A stretch of 64,000 nucleotides of DNA from Methanomassiliicoccales archaeon (GCA_028682895.1 JAJRAK010000039.1:1-64000), one strand, 5' to 3'; counted from the stretch's first letter, positions 27,322 through 36,846 are shown. Numbers and translations are program-made. Notes: generated by a model not told the origin, from the sequence alone.

Positions 27322-27822
27322 ATGTGGAAATCCCTCTCCAAGCATTTCGGCAAGTACCCGTCACAGGCCAAGGTGGCCAAGCTGCTTTTGGTGAACGGTC
27401 TTAAGGTCAAGGAGGGCCGCGTCTACTGCGGGGAGATAGAGGTCGCCGACATGGCAATAGGCCGCGCGGCAGGCGTCGACCGTCGCATTGTCCGCTCCGC
27501 CATCGATACCATCGAGGGCAGCACCGAGCTCAAGGGCGTGTATTCTCAGCTCGAGCCTTTCGCGCTCCTGACCAACGTGGCACCTGCCATGGGCTGGACG
27601 TCCCTGGAGATAATCCCCACCGACGCCAGGATTCCCGGAATAATCGCTGAGGTCACCGCGGTCATCGCACGCGAAGGCCTGTCCGTAAGGCAGGCGGTGG
27701 TCAGCGATCCGGACCTATCGCCGAACCCGCGCCTCTTCGTCATCACCGAAGGGGCGGTGCCGCCTGAGCTGATACCGGCCATCCGGTCGTGCAAAGGCGT
27801 AGGGTCCCTGGTCATCCACTGA
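27322..27822 (+). CDS. ACT-domain regulator of amino-acid metabolism (COG2150-like)
   Basis: Residues about 1-90 look like a winged-helix unit (SQAKVAKLLLVNGLKVKEG, with AIGRAAGVDRRIVRSAIDTI as recognition region). Residues about 95-166 form an ACT domain (DARIPGIIAEVTAVIAREGLSV). The combination matches archaeal predicted regulators of amino-acid metabolism. A TATA-like ttttatta stands about 28 bases ahead of the ATG. The gene for a DMT-type transporter follows after 4 bases, so both are probably co-transcribed and respond to an amino acid. Confidence 0.8.
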   Translation: MWKSLSKHFGKYPSQAKVAKLLLVNGLKVKEGRVYCGEIEVADMAIGRAAGVDRRIVRSAIDTIEGSTELKGVYSQLEPFALLTNVAPAMGWTSLEIIPTDARIPGIIAEVTAVIAREGLSVRQAVVSDPDLSPNPRLFVITEGAVPPELIPAIRSCKGVGSLVIH

Positions 27823-27826
27823 TACT

Positions 27827-28714
27827 ATGGCCGCCGGGCATCGATATGCATATCCGTCGCTCATCGTTGCCATAATTGCTGTATCATTCGCCTCAATATT
27901 CGTCCGCTGGAGCGACGCCGATCCTTTGGCCATCGCTGGCTACCGCATGCTCTTCGCCTCCATCATCCTGGCGCCATTTGCTATCCGGGAGATGAGGTCC
28001 GCCGAGCGGATGGACCGCAGGACCATCTCCCTCGTCACCGTCACCGGCGCCGTGCTCGCCGTGCACTTCTTCACCTTCATCTCGTCCCTTCAATACACGT
28101 CCGTGGCCTCCAGCACCATCCTGGTCAACTGCCATCCTCTGATAGTCGGCGCGGCATCGGTCCTTCTGCTGAAGGAATCGTCGCGACGCGTCATGGTCGG
28201 CGTTCTCATCGGCTTCGCCGGCGTGGCGGCCATAGCTCTCTCCGCCGGCTCGTCCGGCCAGGCGCTCGGCGACTCTCTCGCTCTCATCGGGGGGTTGATG
28301 GCCGCGATATACCTGCTTTCCGGCAGGGTCCTCAGGCGCTCCCTCGGCATATTCACATACGCCTTCCTGGTGTATCTCTCCGCCACCGCCTTCCTGTTCT
28401 TGGCCATGATCATTGGTGGGGTACCCTTATGGCCATATTCCATCGACGAACTGCTGGTATTCTTGGCCTTGGCAGTGGTCTGCACTATATTCGGGCATAC
28501 GGTCTACAACTGGTCGCTGAAGTATCTTCCCGCACCGGTGGTGAGCACATCGCTGCTGGGAGAACCGATACTGGCATCACTTCTGGCCTTGCTGTTGCTA
28601 GGGGAGGTGCCGGGGTGGACCGTGATATTGGCCGCGCCGTTGGTGCTCATCGGCATACTGCTGACGGCAATTGACCGTTCGCAAGAAATGCCCCGTCCTG
28701 AGAAGGACGGTTAA
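27827..28714 (+). CDS. EamA/DMT-family transporter, probable amino-acid or metabolite exporter
   Basis: The 295-residue protein has ten membrane helices in two EamA repeats. FASIFVRWSDADPLAIAGYR near the start and ATSIVYNWSLKYL-like VYNWSLKYLPAPVVSTSLL in repeat two are typical. Members export amino acids or other small metabolites; no substrate can be read from the sequence. The link to the ACT regulator suggests export of an amino acid. Its end overlaps the convergent carB by 4 bases. Confidence 0.85.
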   Translation: MAAGHRYAYPSLIVAIIAVSFASIFVRWSDADPLAIAGYRMLFASIILAPFAIREMRSAERMDRRTISLVTVTGAVLAVHFFTFISSLQYTSVASSTILVNCHPLIVGAASVLLLKESSRRVMVGVLIGFAGVAAIALSAGSSGQALGDSLALIGGLMAAIYLLSGRVLRRSLGIFTYAFLVYLSATAFLFLAMIIGGVPLWPYSIDELLVFLALAVVCTIFGHTVYNWSLKYLPAPVVSTSLLGEPILASLLALLLLGEVPGWTVILAAPLVLIGILLTAIDRSQEMPRPEKDG

Positions 28715-31700
28715 TGGTATGACGCAATGTCCCTTACGCTGATACCACCTTGCCTGGCGCGCTGTATCGCGCACACGGTGGCACGGGCGCCGTGCACAGT
28801 GGTCAGGAACGGGATCTCTAGCTCCACCGCAAGGCGCCTCATCATATAGCCGTCGCGACGCGAACCGGACGAGTACGTCGGCGTGTTTATTATAAGGTTG
28901 ATCTCACCGCGCCGCATCAGGCCCAGCGCGTCCGGTGTGACGTTCTCCGCCACCTTGTAGACGGTCGTCACCGGCAGACCGTTGTTGCGCAGGTAAGTGC
29001 TCGTGCCTTTCGTGGCGAAGATGGTGAAGCCCAGGTCGCGCAGGTCCTTCACGATGGGGAATATGTTCTCCTTATCCGTGTCCGAGACGGTGACATAAAC
29101 ACCGCCCTTCATCGGCAGCTTGTTTCCAGCCGCTATGAGCGCCTTGTACATCGCCACACCGTACTTCTCGTCGATGCCCATGACCTCTCCGGTGCTACGC
29201 ATCTCCGGTCCCAGTATCGAGTCGACGCCAGGCAGCTTGAGGAAGGGGAAGACGGACGCTTTGACGGCCACGCTCTTGAACTCGGCCATGCCCACATACC
29301 CCAGGTCCCTGAGCTTCGCGCCCAGCATTACCTTCGTGGCCAGCTTCGCCAGCGGCGTCCCGATGGCCTTGGATATGAAGGGAACGGTCCTGGAAGCACG
29401 CGGGTTGGCCTCTATCATGTAGACCTCGTCGTCCTTGACGCCCAGCTGCAGGTTCATGCAGCCTTTGATCTGGAGGGCGAGGGCCACCTGGTGGGTGATC
29501 TCCACCACCCTCTTCATGACCTCCGGGCTGATCGTCTGGCACGGAAGCACCATGGTAGCGTCACCAGAATGCACGCCCGCCTCCTCGATATGTTCCATGA
29601 CCCCGCCGATGAACACGTCCTCGCCGTCGCAGACCACGTCCACGTCCAGCTCCCTGGCATGGGTGAGGTACTTGTCCAAAAGGACCGGGTGCTTCTTGGA
29701 GACCTTGACCGCGGTGGCGATGTACTGCTTCAGTTCATCTTCGTTATAGAGGATCTCCATGCCCCTGCCGCCCAGCACATAGGACGGGCGCAGCAGCACT
29801 GGATAGCCGATGCGGTCTGCGACCGCTTTCACTTCCTCGTATGAGTGGCCGGTGCCGGACTCCGGTTGCCTGATGTTCAGCTGGGTCATCAGGGCGGACC
29901 AGCGCTTACGGTCCTCGGCCACGTCCATCATGTCCGGGCACGTTCCCAGCACCTTGCACTTCTTGCCCTTCAATGCCTCTTCAAGAGGGACGGCCAGGTT
30001 GACGGACGTCTGCCCTCCGAACTGCAGGATGATGCCATCGGCATCCTCCCTCTCTATGACGTTGATAACGTCCTCCAGTGTGAGCGGTTCGAAATAAAGA
30101 CGGTCCGAGATATCGTAGTCAGTAGATACGGTCTCGGGATTGTTATTGATGACAATGGCGTCCACGCCTGCCTCCTGGCAGGCCATGACGCCATGGACGC
30201 AGCAGTAGTCGAACTCGATCCCCTGCCCGATACGGATGGGGCCCGAGCCCACTATGATGACCTTCTTGTTGTCGGAACGGGGCACCTCGCACTCGGTGCC
30301 ATAGGTGGAATAGAAGTACGGAGTTTCAGCCTGGAACTCGGCGGCGCAGGTGTCGACCATCTTGTAGGTCGGAACGATGCCGTTCTCCATCCTGATCTTC
30401 CTTATCTGCCCTTCGGTCCTCTTACTGAACTTGGCGATGCTCTCGTCCTGGAAGCCCATGCGCTTGGCCCGGCGTACCAGCTCCGGGGTCAAATGGCCAG
30501 TGGCCAGCTCCTTCTCCATGTCCACGATGTTCCGGACCTTCTTGACGAAGAACGCATCCCATTTGGTAAGGTCGGCTATCTTCTCATCGGTCAGACCGCG
30601 CCTTATCGCCTCGGCGATAGCATAGAGCCGCTTGTCGCTGGGGGAGACCAGCTCGCTCTCCAGCTCCTTGTCGTTCCACACCTCTGGCTCCAGGTCGATG
30701 CGGTCGATCTCCAGGGAGCACACGGCCTTCATGAGCGACTCCTCGATGGTACGGCCGATGGCCATGACCTCGCCGGTGCTCTTCATCTGCGTGCCGATCT
30801 TCGTCTCGACCGTGCGGAACTTATCGAAGGGCCAGCGCGGTATTTTGGCTACGACGTAGTCGATGGTCGGCTCGAAGGCGGCGAACGTCTTGCCAGTGAT
30901 CTTGTTAGGTATCTCGTCCAATGTCTTGCCGATGGCGATCTTGGCCGCCACCCTGGCTATTGGATACCCGGTGGCTTTGGAGGCCAGCGCGGAGGACCTC
31001 GATACACGGGGGTTCACCTCTATGACGCGGTATTCGCGCGTGACCGGATTGAAGGCGAACTGGACGTTGCACCCGCCCTCGATGCCAAGGGCGCGGATGA
31101 TCTTGATGGAGGCGGTGCGCATGCGCTGATAGTCGACATCGTTCAGCGTCTGGATGGGCGCTACCACTATGCTCTCACCGGTGTGGATTCCCATGGCGTC
31201 CAGGTTCTCCATGGTGCAGATGATGATGCAGTTGTCGTTCTTGTCCCGCATCACCTCGTACTCGAGCTCCTTCCAGCCCAGCACGCTCTCCTCGATCAGC
31301 ACCTGGCGGATGCGAGAATAGATGAGGCCGCGGCCGGTGATGGGTATGAGCTCCTCCTCATCGTAGGCAACACCGCCCCCAGTGCCTCCCAGCGTATAAG
31401 CGGGCCTGATGAGGACGGGGAACCCGCCCACATGGTCGACGGCCTTCCTGGCATCTTCGATGTTGGTTACTGTGACGCTGCGCGGGATCGGCTCCCCTAT
31501 GTTGAGCATCGTCTCGCGGAAGAGCTCGCGGTCCTCAGAGAGCGCTATCGCCCGCGGTTGTGTCCCGAGCAGGCGACAGTTGAGCTTTTCAAGATATCCT
31601 TTATCGGCAAGCTCGGAGCAGAGGTTGAGCGCCGTCTGTCCTCCCATCCCGGAGAGCACTCCCTCGATCTTCTCCTTGCGGATGATCTCGGCGATGGTCT

Positions 31701-31902
31701 CCACGTTCAACGGTTCGATGTAAACGATATCGGCCATCTCCAGGTCAGTCTGGATGGTGGCCGGGTTGGAGTTCACCAGCACGGTGGTGTACCCCTCCTC
31801 GCGCAAAGAGCGGCATGCTTGGGAGCCGGAGAAATCGAACTCGGCCGCTTGGCCGATGACGATGGGCCCGGAACCGATGACGAGCAGCTTGCCCTTGCTC
31901 AT
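28711..31902 (-). CDS. carB: Carbamoyl-phosphate synthase, large subunit
   Basis: The full-length 1063-residue protein has two homologous halves, each with an ATP-grasp unit: VIGSGPIVIGQAAEFDFSG at the N-terminus and IVGSGPIRIGQGIEFDYCC near 560, then LRPAYTLGGTGGG and LRPSYVLGGRGME loops. The last about 130 residues form the MGS-like allosteric domain. It makes carbamoyl phosphate for pyrimidines and arginine, and indirectly for HypF. It overlaps carA by 4 bases. Confidence 0.98.
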   Translation of the reverse strand: MSKGKLLVIGSGPIVIGQAAEFDFSGSQACRSLREEGYTTVLVNSNPATIQTDLEMADIVYIEPLNVETIAEIIRKEKIEGVLSGMGGQTALNLCSELADKGYLEKLNCRLLGTQPRAIALSEDRELFRETMLNIGEPIPRSVTVTNIEDARKAVDHVGGFPVLIRPAYTLGGTGGGVAYDEEELIPITGRGLIYSRIRQVLIEESVLGWKELEYEVMRDKNDNCIIICTMENLDAMGIHTGESIVVAPIQTLNDVDYQRMRTASIKIIRALGIEGGCNVQFAFNPVTREYRVIEVNPRVSRSSALASKATGYPIARVAAKIAIGKTLDEIPNKITGKTFAAFEPTIDYVVAKIPRWPFDKFRTVETKIGTQMKSTGEVMAIGRTIEESLMKAVCSLEIDRIDLEPEVWNDKELESELVSPSDKRLYAIAEAIRRGLTDEKIADLTKWDAFFVKKVRNIVDMEKELATGHLTPELVRRAKRMGFQDESIAKFSKRTEGQIRKIRMENGIVPTYKMVDTCAAEFQAETPYFYSTYGTECEVPRSDNKKVIIVGSGPIRIGQGIEFDYCCVHGVMACQEAGVDAIVINNNPETVSTDYDISDRLYFEPLTLEDVINVIEREDADGIILQFGGQTSVNLAVPLEEALKGKKCKVLGTCPDMMDVAEDRKRWSALMTQLNIRQPESGTGHSYEEVKAVADRIGYPVLLRPSYVLGGRGMEILYNEDELKQYIATAVKVSKKHPVLLDKYLTHARELDVDVVCDGEDVFIGGVMEHIEEAGVHSGDATMVLPCQTISPEVMKRVVEITHQVALALQIKGCMNLQLGVKDDEVYMIEANPRASRTVPFISKAIGTPLAKLATKVMLGAKLRDLGYVGMAEFKSVAVKASVFPFLKLPGVDSILGPEMRSTGEVMGIDEKYGVAMYKALIAAGNKLPMKGGVYVTVSDTDKENIFPIVKDLRDLGFTIFATKGTSTYLRNNGLPVTTVYKVAENVTPDALGLMRRGEINLIINTPTYSSGSRRDGYMMRRLAVELEIPFLTTVHGARATVCAIQRARQGGISVRDIASYH

Positions 31903-32975
31903 CTCTTCGCCTCCAGCATCTTCTGGAAATCATCGAAGAGAAAGACGGTGTCCCTCGGTCCAGGAGAGGCCTCGGGATGATATTGTACGGAGAATATCGG
32001 CAGTTCCCGGTGGCGCATGCCCTCGACCGTCCCGTCGTTGACGTTCACTTGTTCGACCTCAAGCCCAGAGCCTTGTATGGTCTCGGGGTCCACGGCATAC
32101 CCATGGTTCTGGGAGGTGATGAACACCCGGTCCTTGTACTTCACCGGCTGGTTGGCGCCGCGGTGGCCGAACTTCAGCTTGTAGGTGTTACCGCCGAACA
32201 CCTGGCATAGCAGCTGGTTGCCCATGCATATGCCCATTATCGGATAGTCGTCCTTCAGCTTCTTGAAGTTGGATATTATCGTCTCTTTCAAAGCGGGATG
32301 GGCCGGGTCGCCCGGTCCGTTGGATATGAAGAGCCCATCGATCTCATGGTCCCGGAAGAACTTCACCGGTGTATCGTAAGGCAGCTGGTAAAGGTCGAAG
32401 CGCTTTGAAAGTTCGCGCACGATGTTGTTCTTGACGCCGCAATCGAACAGGGCGACCTTCTTGGCGCCCTCCTTGGGGAAGTGAAGCACTTCTTTGGTGC
32501 TCACGTCGCCTACCAGATTGCTGTCTGACGGGTACGGCATCTTGCGCAACTTTTCCAGATAGCCCGCCGGGTCGTCGTGGACGATGGCGCCCTTCATCGT
32601 CCCGCCGGTCCTGATCTTGATGATAAGTGCGCGTGTATCGATGCCGGCTATGCCTGGTATCTTATTATCTTTCAGGAACGAGTCGAGGTCCTGATGTCCG
32701 TAGTAAAGGCTGGGTGAGTCGCAAAGCTCCCTGACCACGTATCCGCTGACCTGGACCTTGTCCGATTCTATGTCCTTGGGGTTAACGCCATAATTGCCTA
32801 TGAGGGGGTAGGACATGGTCAGAATCTGGCCACGGAAGGAGGGGTCGGTCAGGCTTTCCTGATAGCCGGTCATCCCTGTGCTGAAGACCACCTCCCCGGA
32901 GGTGTTCCCCATAAAACCAAATCCCGTGCCCTCCATGATAGTCCCGTCCTCGAGCACCAGGAAGCACTTTGCCAT
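31899..32975 (-). CDS. carA: Carbamoyl-phosphate synthase, small subunit
   Basis: The 358-residue protein starts with LVLEDGTIMEGTGFGFMG, has the CPSase small-chain domain to about 165, and then a class I glutaminase with MGICMGNQLLCQVFG (nucleophile Cys) and SVQYHPEASPGP (catalytic His, Glu). It delivers ammonia to CarB. The start lies about 25 bases behind a TATA box, so the transcript is probably leaderless. Confidence 0.97.
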   Translation of the reverse strand: MAKCFLVLEDGTIMEGTGFGFMGNTSGEVVFSTGMTGYQESLTDPSFRGQILTMSYPLIGNYGVNPKDIESDKVQVSGYVVRELCDSPSLYYGHQDLDSFLKDNKIPGIAGIDTRALIIKIRTGGTMKGAIVHDDPAGYLEKLRKMPYPSDSNLVGDVSTKEVLHFPKEGAKKVALFDCGVKNNIVRELSKRFDLYQLPYDTPVKFFRDHEIDGLFISNGPGDPAHPALKETIISNFKKLKDDYPIMGICMGNQLLCQVFGGNTYKLKFGHRGANQPVKYKDRVFITSQNHGYAVDPETIQGSGLEVEQVNVNDGTVEGMRHRELPIFSVQYHPEASPGPRDTVFLFDDFQKMLEAKR

Positions 32976-32995
32976 CAGAAAAACACGGTAGCAGT

Positions 32996-33004
32996 ATAGT
33001 ATAC
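32996..33004 (-). promoter_or_regulatory. TATA box of carAB
   Basis: On the minus strand the core reads agtatacta, 21-29 bases ahead of the carA ATG. Initiation would then be at or next to the start codon. Confidence 0.5.
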
Positions 33005-33147
33005 TTAATCCTTACTGAGCGCCCGATACTCACCAGTCGTTAAATGTCTGGCCGGCAACAGCAAGTCCATTGTTACGATAATAACGGTGTTAAAATGTCT
33101 AAAAGCAGACTACAACTGAGACAACCATAAATCATGGGTAAGGCATC

Positions 33148-34194
33148 ATGCCGAGCATGAAGGTGCTTCACCAGGACCGTTTCAAGGGAGAGATCAAGAT
33201 GCAGGTGGAGGTAGCCGATGACCTATGGCACCTCTACAACATCCTGACGCCTGGTGACCTGTTGTTCGCCTCCACCTACCGCAGGGAGGAGGCCAAGTCC
33301 GACAAGATCCGTGCGGAGAGGGGTGAGAAGAAGCGCATGACCCTGGGCATCCGCCTGGAGAAGGTGGAGTTCGGGGAGTTCGACAACCGCTTGCGTCTTT
33401 TAGGCGTAATAGAGGAAGGGCCGCAGGACGTGGGGTCCCATCACACGCTATTGATGGAAGAGGGAGAGGTGCTGTCGGTCATCAAGCAGCAATGGAAGCC
33501 CTCTCAGTTGGAGCGCGTCCGCAGGTCTGTGGAGGATTCAAAGAAGCCCAGCGTTGTCTTCATCGCCCTGGACGATGACGAGGCGACCGTGGCTGTGCTC
33601 CGCCAGTTCGGTGTGAAGCGCATGGCGGACATATCCGCCGGCGGGCACGGAAAGATGTACGAAACGAAGGAGGAGGGCGATTATTTCGGTGAGGTCATCG
33701 CCAAGGCGAAGCAGGCCCACTCCCCCGGGGTGCCTATCATCGTCCTCGGTCCGGGCTTTGCTAAGGAGACCCTCATGTCAAAGGGCAGGGAGAAGGAGCC
33801 GGAGATGTTCTCCAAGGCGTTCCTGTACCACACCGGGCAGTCGGGAATGACCGGTATACAGGAGCTTATGAAGAGGGGCATGGGCGCGGAGGCGCTCAAG
33901 GACTCGCGCGTGGCCGAGGAGACGGAGCTGGTGGAGAAGTTGCTGGAGGCCGTTGGCACGGACGGTCTTGCCACGTACGGACCCAAGGAAGTAAGGGAGG
34001 CGGTCAAGGCAGGGGCGGTGGAGCTCCTGTTGATACTGGACTCCCTCGTTCGAGAGGGAGACATTGAGGCGATGATGCGCTCGGTCGAGGATTCCCGGGG
34101 CCGTGTGACCATCGTTAGCGAATTACACGAGGGAGGAAAAAAACTGGAATCTCTCGGTGGTATCGCCGCCCTTTTAAGATATAAATTGACGTAA
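33148..34194 (+). CDS. pelA: Pelota, mRNA surveillance and ribosome rescue factor
   Basis: The 348-residue protein has the N-terminal Pelota domain (VEVADDLWHLYNILTPGDLL, with a basic RREEAKSDKIRAERGEKKR patch), then the eRF1-like domains 2 (VVFIALDDDEATVAVL) and 3 (YGPKEVREAVKAGAVELLLILD). It lacks the eRF1 GGQ motif, as expected for Pelota. It works with aEF1-alpha/ABCE1 in ribosome rescue. ATG 33157 (MKVLHQDRF), not 33148, is the usual family start and fits the TATA (ccataaat, 33123-33130) better. Confidence 0.95.
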   Translation: MPSMKVLHQDRFKGEIKMQVEVADDLWHLYNILTPGDLLFASTYRREEAKSDKIRAERGEKKRMTLGIRLEKVEFGEFDNRLRLLGVIEEGPQDVGSHHTLLMEEGEVLSVIKQQWKPSQLERVRRSVEDSKKPSVVFIALDDDEATVAVLRQFGVKRMADISAGGHGKMYETKEEGDYFGEVIAKAKQAHSPGVPIIVLGPGFAKETLMSKGREKEPEMFSKAFLYHTGQSGMTGIQELMKRGMGAEALKDSRVAEETELVEKLLEAVGTDGLATYGPKEVREAVKAGAVELLLILDSLVREGDIEAMMRSVEDSRGRVTIVSELHEGGKKLESLGGIAALLRYKLT

Positions 34195-34623
34195 TTAATT
34201 ATCTAAATAATAATTGAAAAATTGCCATTAAAATATTAGTTAAATATATAATATTCAATAATTATTATACCTCAATTGTTATTTATGTAGACAATCGTCG
34301 TTATTAACAATAGAAAAATTGATAGTTACAACGATGTCTTTTTTCAGAGGGATTTGAATTAATACAGATCAATTTTCTCACAATTTAACTGAATCTCATT
34401 TCAAATATCCTCTGGAGCGAATTTACATCCATGAGTGTTCATGTCCTTGTCCGGAACATCGCCGAAAGAACTGGCGAAGGTCATCGGGGAGAACATGGGT
34501 AATAAAGGTCGATCATGCCAACACACCCATGAACGGTGCTAACTTGGCCGCGCAAATGATCCATTAAAGGTTGGGTGGATAGAACAATGCTCTCAGACCA
34601 AGGAGAACAACGGTTGTTTTAAC
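34195..34623 (+). other. AT-rich intergenic region, no gene seen
   Basis: About 430 bases between pelA and the first gene of the cysteine-motif cluster. The left 250 bases are extremely AT-rich (for example ttaaatatataatattcaat), very unlike the surrounding genome. The right part has two overlapping tiny ORFs (from 34431 and 34441, at most 33 codons) without ribosome binding sites; SPKELAKVIGENMGN in the second may be a gene remnant, but nothing supports expression. The promoter of the 34624 gene must lie here. Confidence 0.6.
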
Positions 34624-35745
34624 ATGAGCGTGAAGGCGGTCGAACAGAGTTCGATGGAAAAACCGAACGAACTAAGCTTCGAACTTCTGGCGGGCTGGTG
34701 GACAAACACTATACAGGCATTGGTGGATACTGCTGGCAGTGAAAAAACAAAATCGCTTATGCGCCCATACATCAGGAATGGGCAGATAGCTGCTGCATTG
34801 AACGTTATTGATGGTTTCCATTTAAAGGAAAGGGACGAATTCAATTTCACTTTCGCGATCACCGCTTGCCACTATTTTTACGTCAGAGAGATAATCACCG
34901 ATGCGGACATAAAAGAGAGAGGCGTCATAGCCAGGGTGGACCGATGCCCTTTCAAGGACGGTCCAAAGGAAATTTGCGAAATAGTCTGTGGTGAGATCTA
35001 TAAGAACTTCAACGAGGTCTTCCACATACCAAAGAAATTCGCTTTCATGTCATATTTGGCGAGAGGCGATGCCGAGTGTGTATGGATAAACTATCCTGAT
35101 TCGTGGGACCGTCCTAAAATGGAGGCACTGGGTGAGACCATAGCAAAACCTCTGCTCACTCATATCCCGAAGCAACTCGTTGATGACATCTCCGTTCAAT
35201 ATCTGGGGGAGATGTGGGTCATGGCCACCAGGGCCCTTGGCGACCATTTGGGTGAAGAACGAACGACGGACGTTCTCGAGAAATATATGAGGGCCGCGGG
35301 AATGACCTTCGGTTCAAGGCTGAAGGAATCTAATAAGGGTCGCGCATCCGGGCATGAACTTATCGTAGATGGAATTACGTCGGTACATAACGCTCTAAGG
35401 ATGATCGAATCAGTTGGACCCTCTGACCTGAATTATTATGAAGGCATGGTCAAGGATTGCCCTTTCAAGGACGCACCGACCTCCATATGTTCTCAACTGT
35501 CCGCATTTTGTTCAGGAATGTGCGAGGCCATCGATCCGCACTACGAGTTCGCATACCAGGGAATGATGACCAAGGGTGATACGAACTGTCAGTGGACCAT
35601 CAGGAAGAAGGGCGCGGTGGTCGTCAAAGACGAAGCTATCTCGCAGGACCCGGTCAACGTGCTCAAACTTCGTTTCGCTAAAGGCGAGATCACAGAAGAG
35701 GAGTATGTTCGAAAGATGGCATTGATCAGGGAGCTCGGACATTGA
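34624..35745 (+). CDS. Two-lobed cysteine-motif protein A (V4R/ATC-hydrolase-like repeats) with SHOCT-like tail
   Basis: The 373 residues form two homologous lobes, about 20-160 and 190-328, each with a helical part, a CPF-x7-C motif and a later G-D-x2-C-x-W motif. Lobe 1 has C108, C118 and C152 (CPFKDGPKEIC, RGDAECVW). Lobe 2 has C279, C289 and C322 (CPFKDAPTSIC, KGDTNCQW). The pattern resembles V4R sensor domains and ATC-hydrolase-type proteins; this is resemblance, not a database match. The tail from about 341 (DPVNVLKLRFAKGEITEEEY) is SHOCT-like. It is soluble, without signal or membrane helices. Copies B-F follow, so it founds a tandem family. Function unknown. Confidence 0.8.
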   Translation: MSVKAVEQSSMEKPNELSFELLAGWWTNTIQALVDTAGSEKTKSLMRPYIRNGQIAAALNVIDGFHLKERDEFNFTFAITACHYFYVREIITDADIKERGVIARVDRCPFKDGPKEICEIVCGEIYKNFNEVFHIPKKFAFMSYLARGDAECVWINYPDSWDRPKMEALGETIAKPLLTHIPKQLVDDISVQYLGEMWVMATRALGDHLGEERTTDVLEKYMRAAGMTFGSRLKESNKGRASGHELIVDGITSVHNALRMIESVGPSDLNYYEGMVKDCPFKDAPTSICSQLSAFCSGMCEAIDPHYEFAYQGMMTKGDTNCQWTIRKKGAVVVKDEAISQDPVNVLKLRFAKGEITEEEYVRKMALIRELGH

Positions 35746-35793
35746 TCACGAAATCTCTTCATCATGCCAATGCGATCATCCTGTTCAGTTTCA

Positions 35794-35816
35794 TATCTCA
35801 GAGCTGTCCTGAGATA
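35794..35816 (+). terminator. Hairpin after copy A, possible terminator
   Basis: tatctcag and ctgagata form perfect 8-base arms around a 7-base loop, followed by cgttttcccc. It lies 49 bases behind the stop of copy A, where a terminator would be expected. Confidence 0.4.
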
Positions 35817-35836
35817 CGTTTTCCCCGGGCAGTTGT

Positions 35837-35851
35837 AGTCTTCCCAAGACT
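35837..35851 (+). repeat. Second short hairpin between copies A and B
   Basis: agtctt-ccc-aagact is a perfect inverted repeat 20 bases after the first hairpin and 18 before the ATG of copy B. It could be part of a double terminator or a protein-binding site near the start of gene B. Confidence 0.35.
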
Positions 35852-35868
35852 GCTAGCTTAATTATCAT

Positions 35869-36846
35869 ATGAGAGAATCGTATTTATCGTTCGAGCAAAT
35901 GACCTCACCATTGAACGATAAGGACAAGGACCTCTGGACCAAGCGACTGCTATGTCAATGGCTGGAGGGCGCGCAGCAGGCATTGCTCGATTCAGTGGGA
36001 TATGACGAGGCGGTCAGGCTCCTGAGGCCTCATGCGTTTAACGCAGGGGCGGCGGGAACGCAGTTCGCCAGGAAGCGGTTGGGATTGGAAGGCCATCATC
36101 TGGAGGACCTGTTCATCTCCATGAGGTTCGCCCATTTCGCCATGGGAAGGGAGGACACCCGCATCAGGGTGAGTGACATAGGAGGATACATCGACTTCTT
36201 CACCTGCCCTTTCGAGCGCTGCACGCACCTAAACTGCGTCTTCGTGTGCGACCTTATCGGGCACGGCGCGCTGCTCGGGTTCGATCCCGATTATGATTGG
36301 CACATGATACAGTCCATGTGCGACGGCCATGAGTACTGTCGGAAGGGATGCATCAGGAAGGGTCACGGGATAGAGGAGATGAGGAAGGGTTCAATGACCG
36401 CCGTGGAGACCCCGCGGTTCATAATGGACGATGAGGAGGTCGCCTGGTTCGCCCGACAATATTATGGCGAGTTCTGGGCGATATTCGTCAGGTGCCTGAT
36501 CGAGGCATCCGATGGCCGTCATGCCGTGGCGGCGCTCAGGCCACACATGAGGCAGAGCGGCATCGCGTTCGCGCTGGAGGCCGAGGAAATCTTAGGTACG
36601 GAAGATGGTCGGGCCATGAGCGATGTCCTTGACATGATGTTCGATATTCTTGGGATAGATGGCATATGGAACGACGAAGGGATGACGTTCGAGGTCAAGG
36701 AATGCCCGTTCAGCAGGGCGGAGGAGATCGGGGACCTGGTACTGGTGTTCCTCGACGCCGTGGTCGAGACGCTCAGGCCGGGTGCAAAGGTCGCCTGCAG
36801 GGAACGGATGTGCCACGGGGACTCTAGATGCCTGTTCCGATTCTAG
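35869..36846 (+). CDS. Two-lobed cysteine-motif protein B
   Basis: This 325-residue paralogue of A has the two-lobe plan. Lobe 1 has CPFERCTHLNC (C113, C118, C123) and CDGHEYC; lobe 2 has CPF at 279 but Asp at 289 in place of the second motif cysteine, then CHGDSRC at the very end. It has no SHOCT-like tail: the protein ends five residues after the last cysteine. The helix before lobe 2 (YYGEFWAIFVRCLIEAS) matches the same place in A and D. ATG 35899 is an alternative start. The stop is TAG. Function unknown. Confidence 0.78.
   Translation: MRESYLSFEQMTSPLNDKDKDLWTKRLLCQWLEGAQQALLDSVGYDEAVRLLRPHAFNAGAAGTQFARKRLGLEGHHLEDLFISMRFAHFAMGREDTRIRVSDIGGYIDFFTCPFERCTHLNCVFVCDLIGHGALLGFDPDYDWHMIQSMCDGHEYCRKGCIRKGHGIEEMRKGSMTAVETPRFIMDDEEVAWFARQYYGEFWAIFVRCLIEASDGRHAVAALRPHMRQSGIAFALEAEEILGTEDGRAMSDVLDMMFDILGIDGIWNDEGMTFEVKECPFSRAEEIGDLVLVFLDAVVETLRPGAKVACRERMCHGDSRCLFRF

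Noticed and set aside
29845-31980. 711-codon plus-strand ORF
   Set aside because: It lies wholly antisense to carB/carA, whose protein motifs are clear; its sequence is the low-complexity mirror typical of high-GC genes.
36844-36846. TAG stop codons read as pyrrolysine
   Set aside because: Several genes (36846, 45626, 62416) end at TAG exactly where the family ends, and no MtmB/MtbB/MttB-type gene is present, so TAG acts as stop here.
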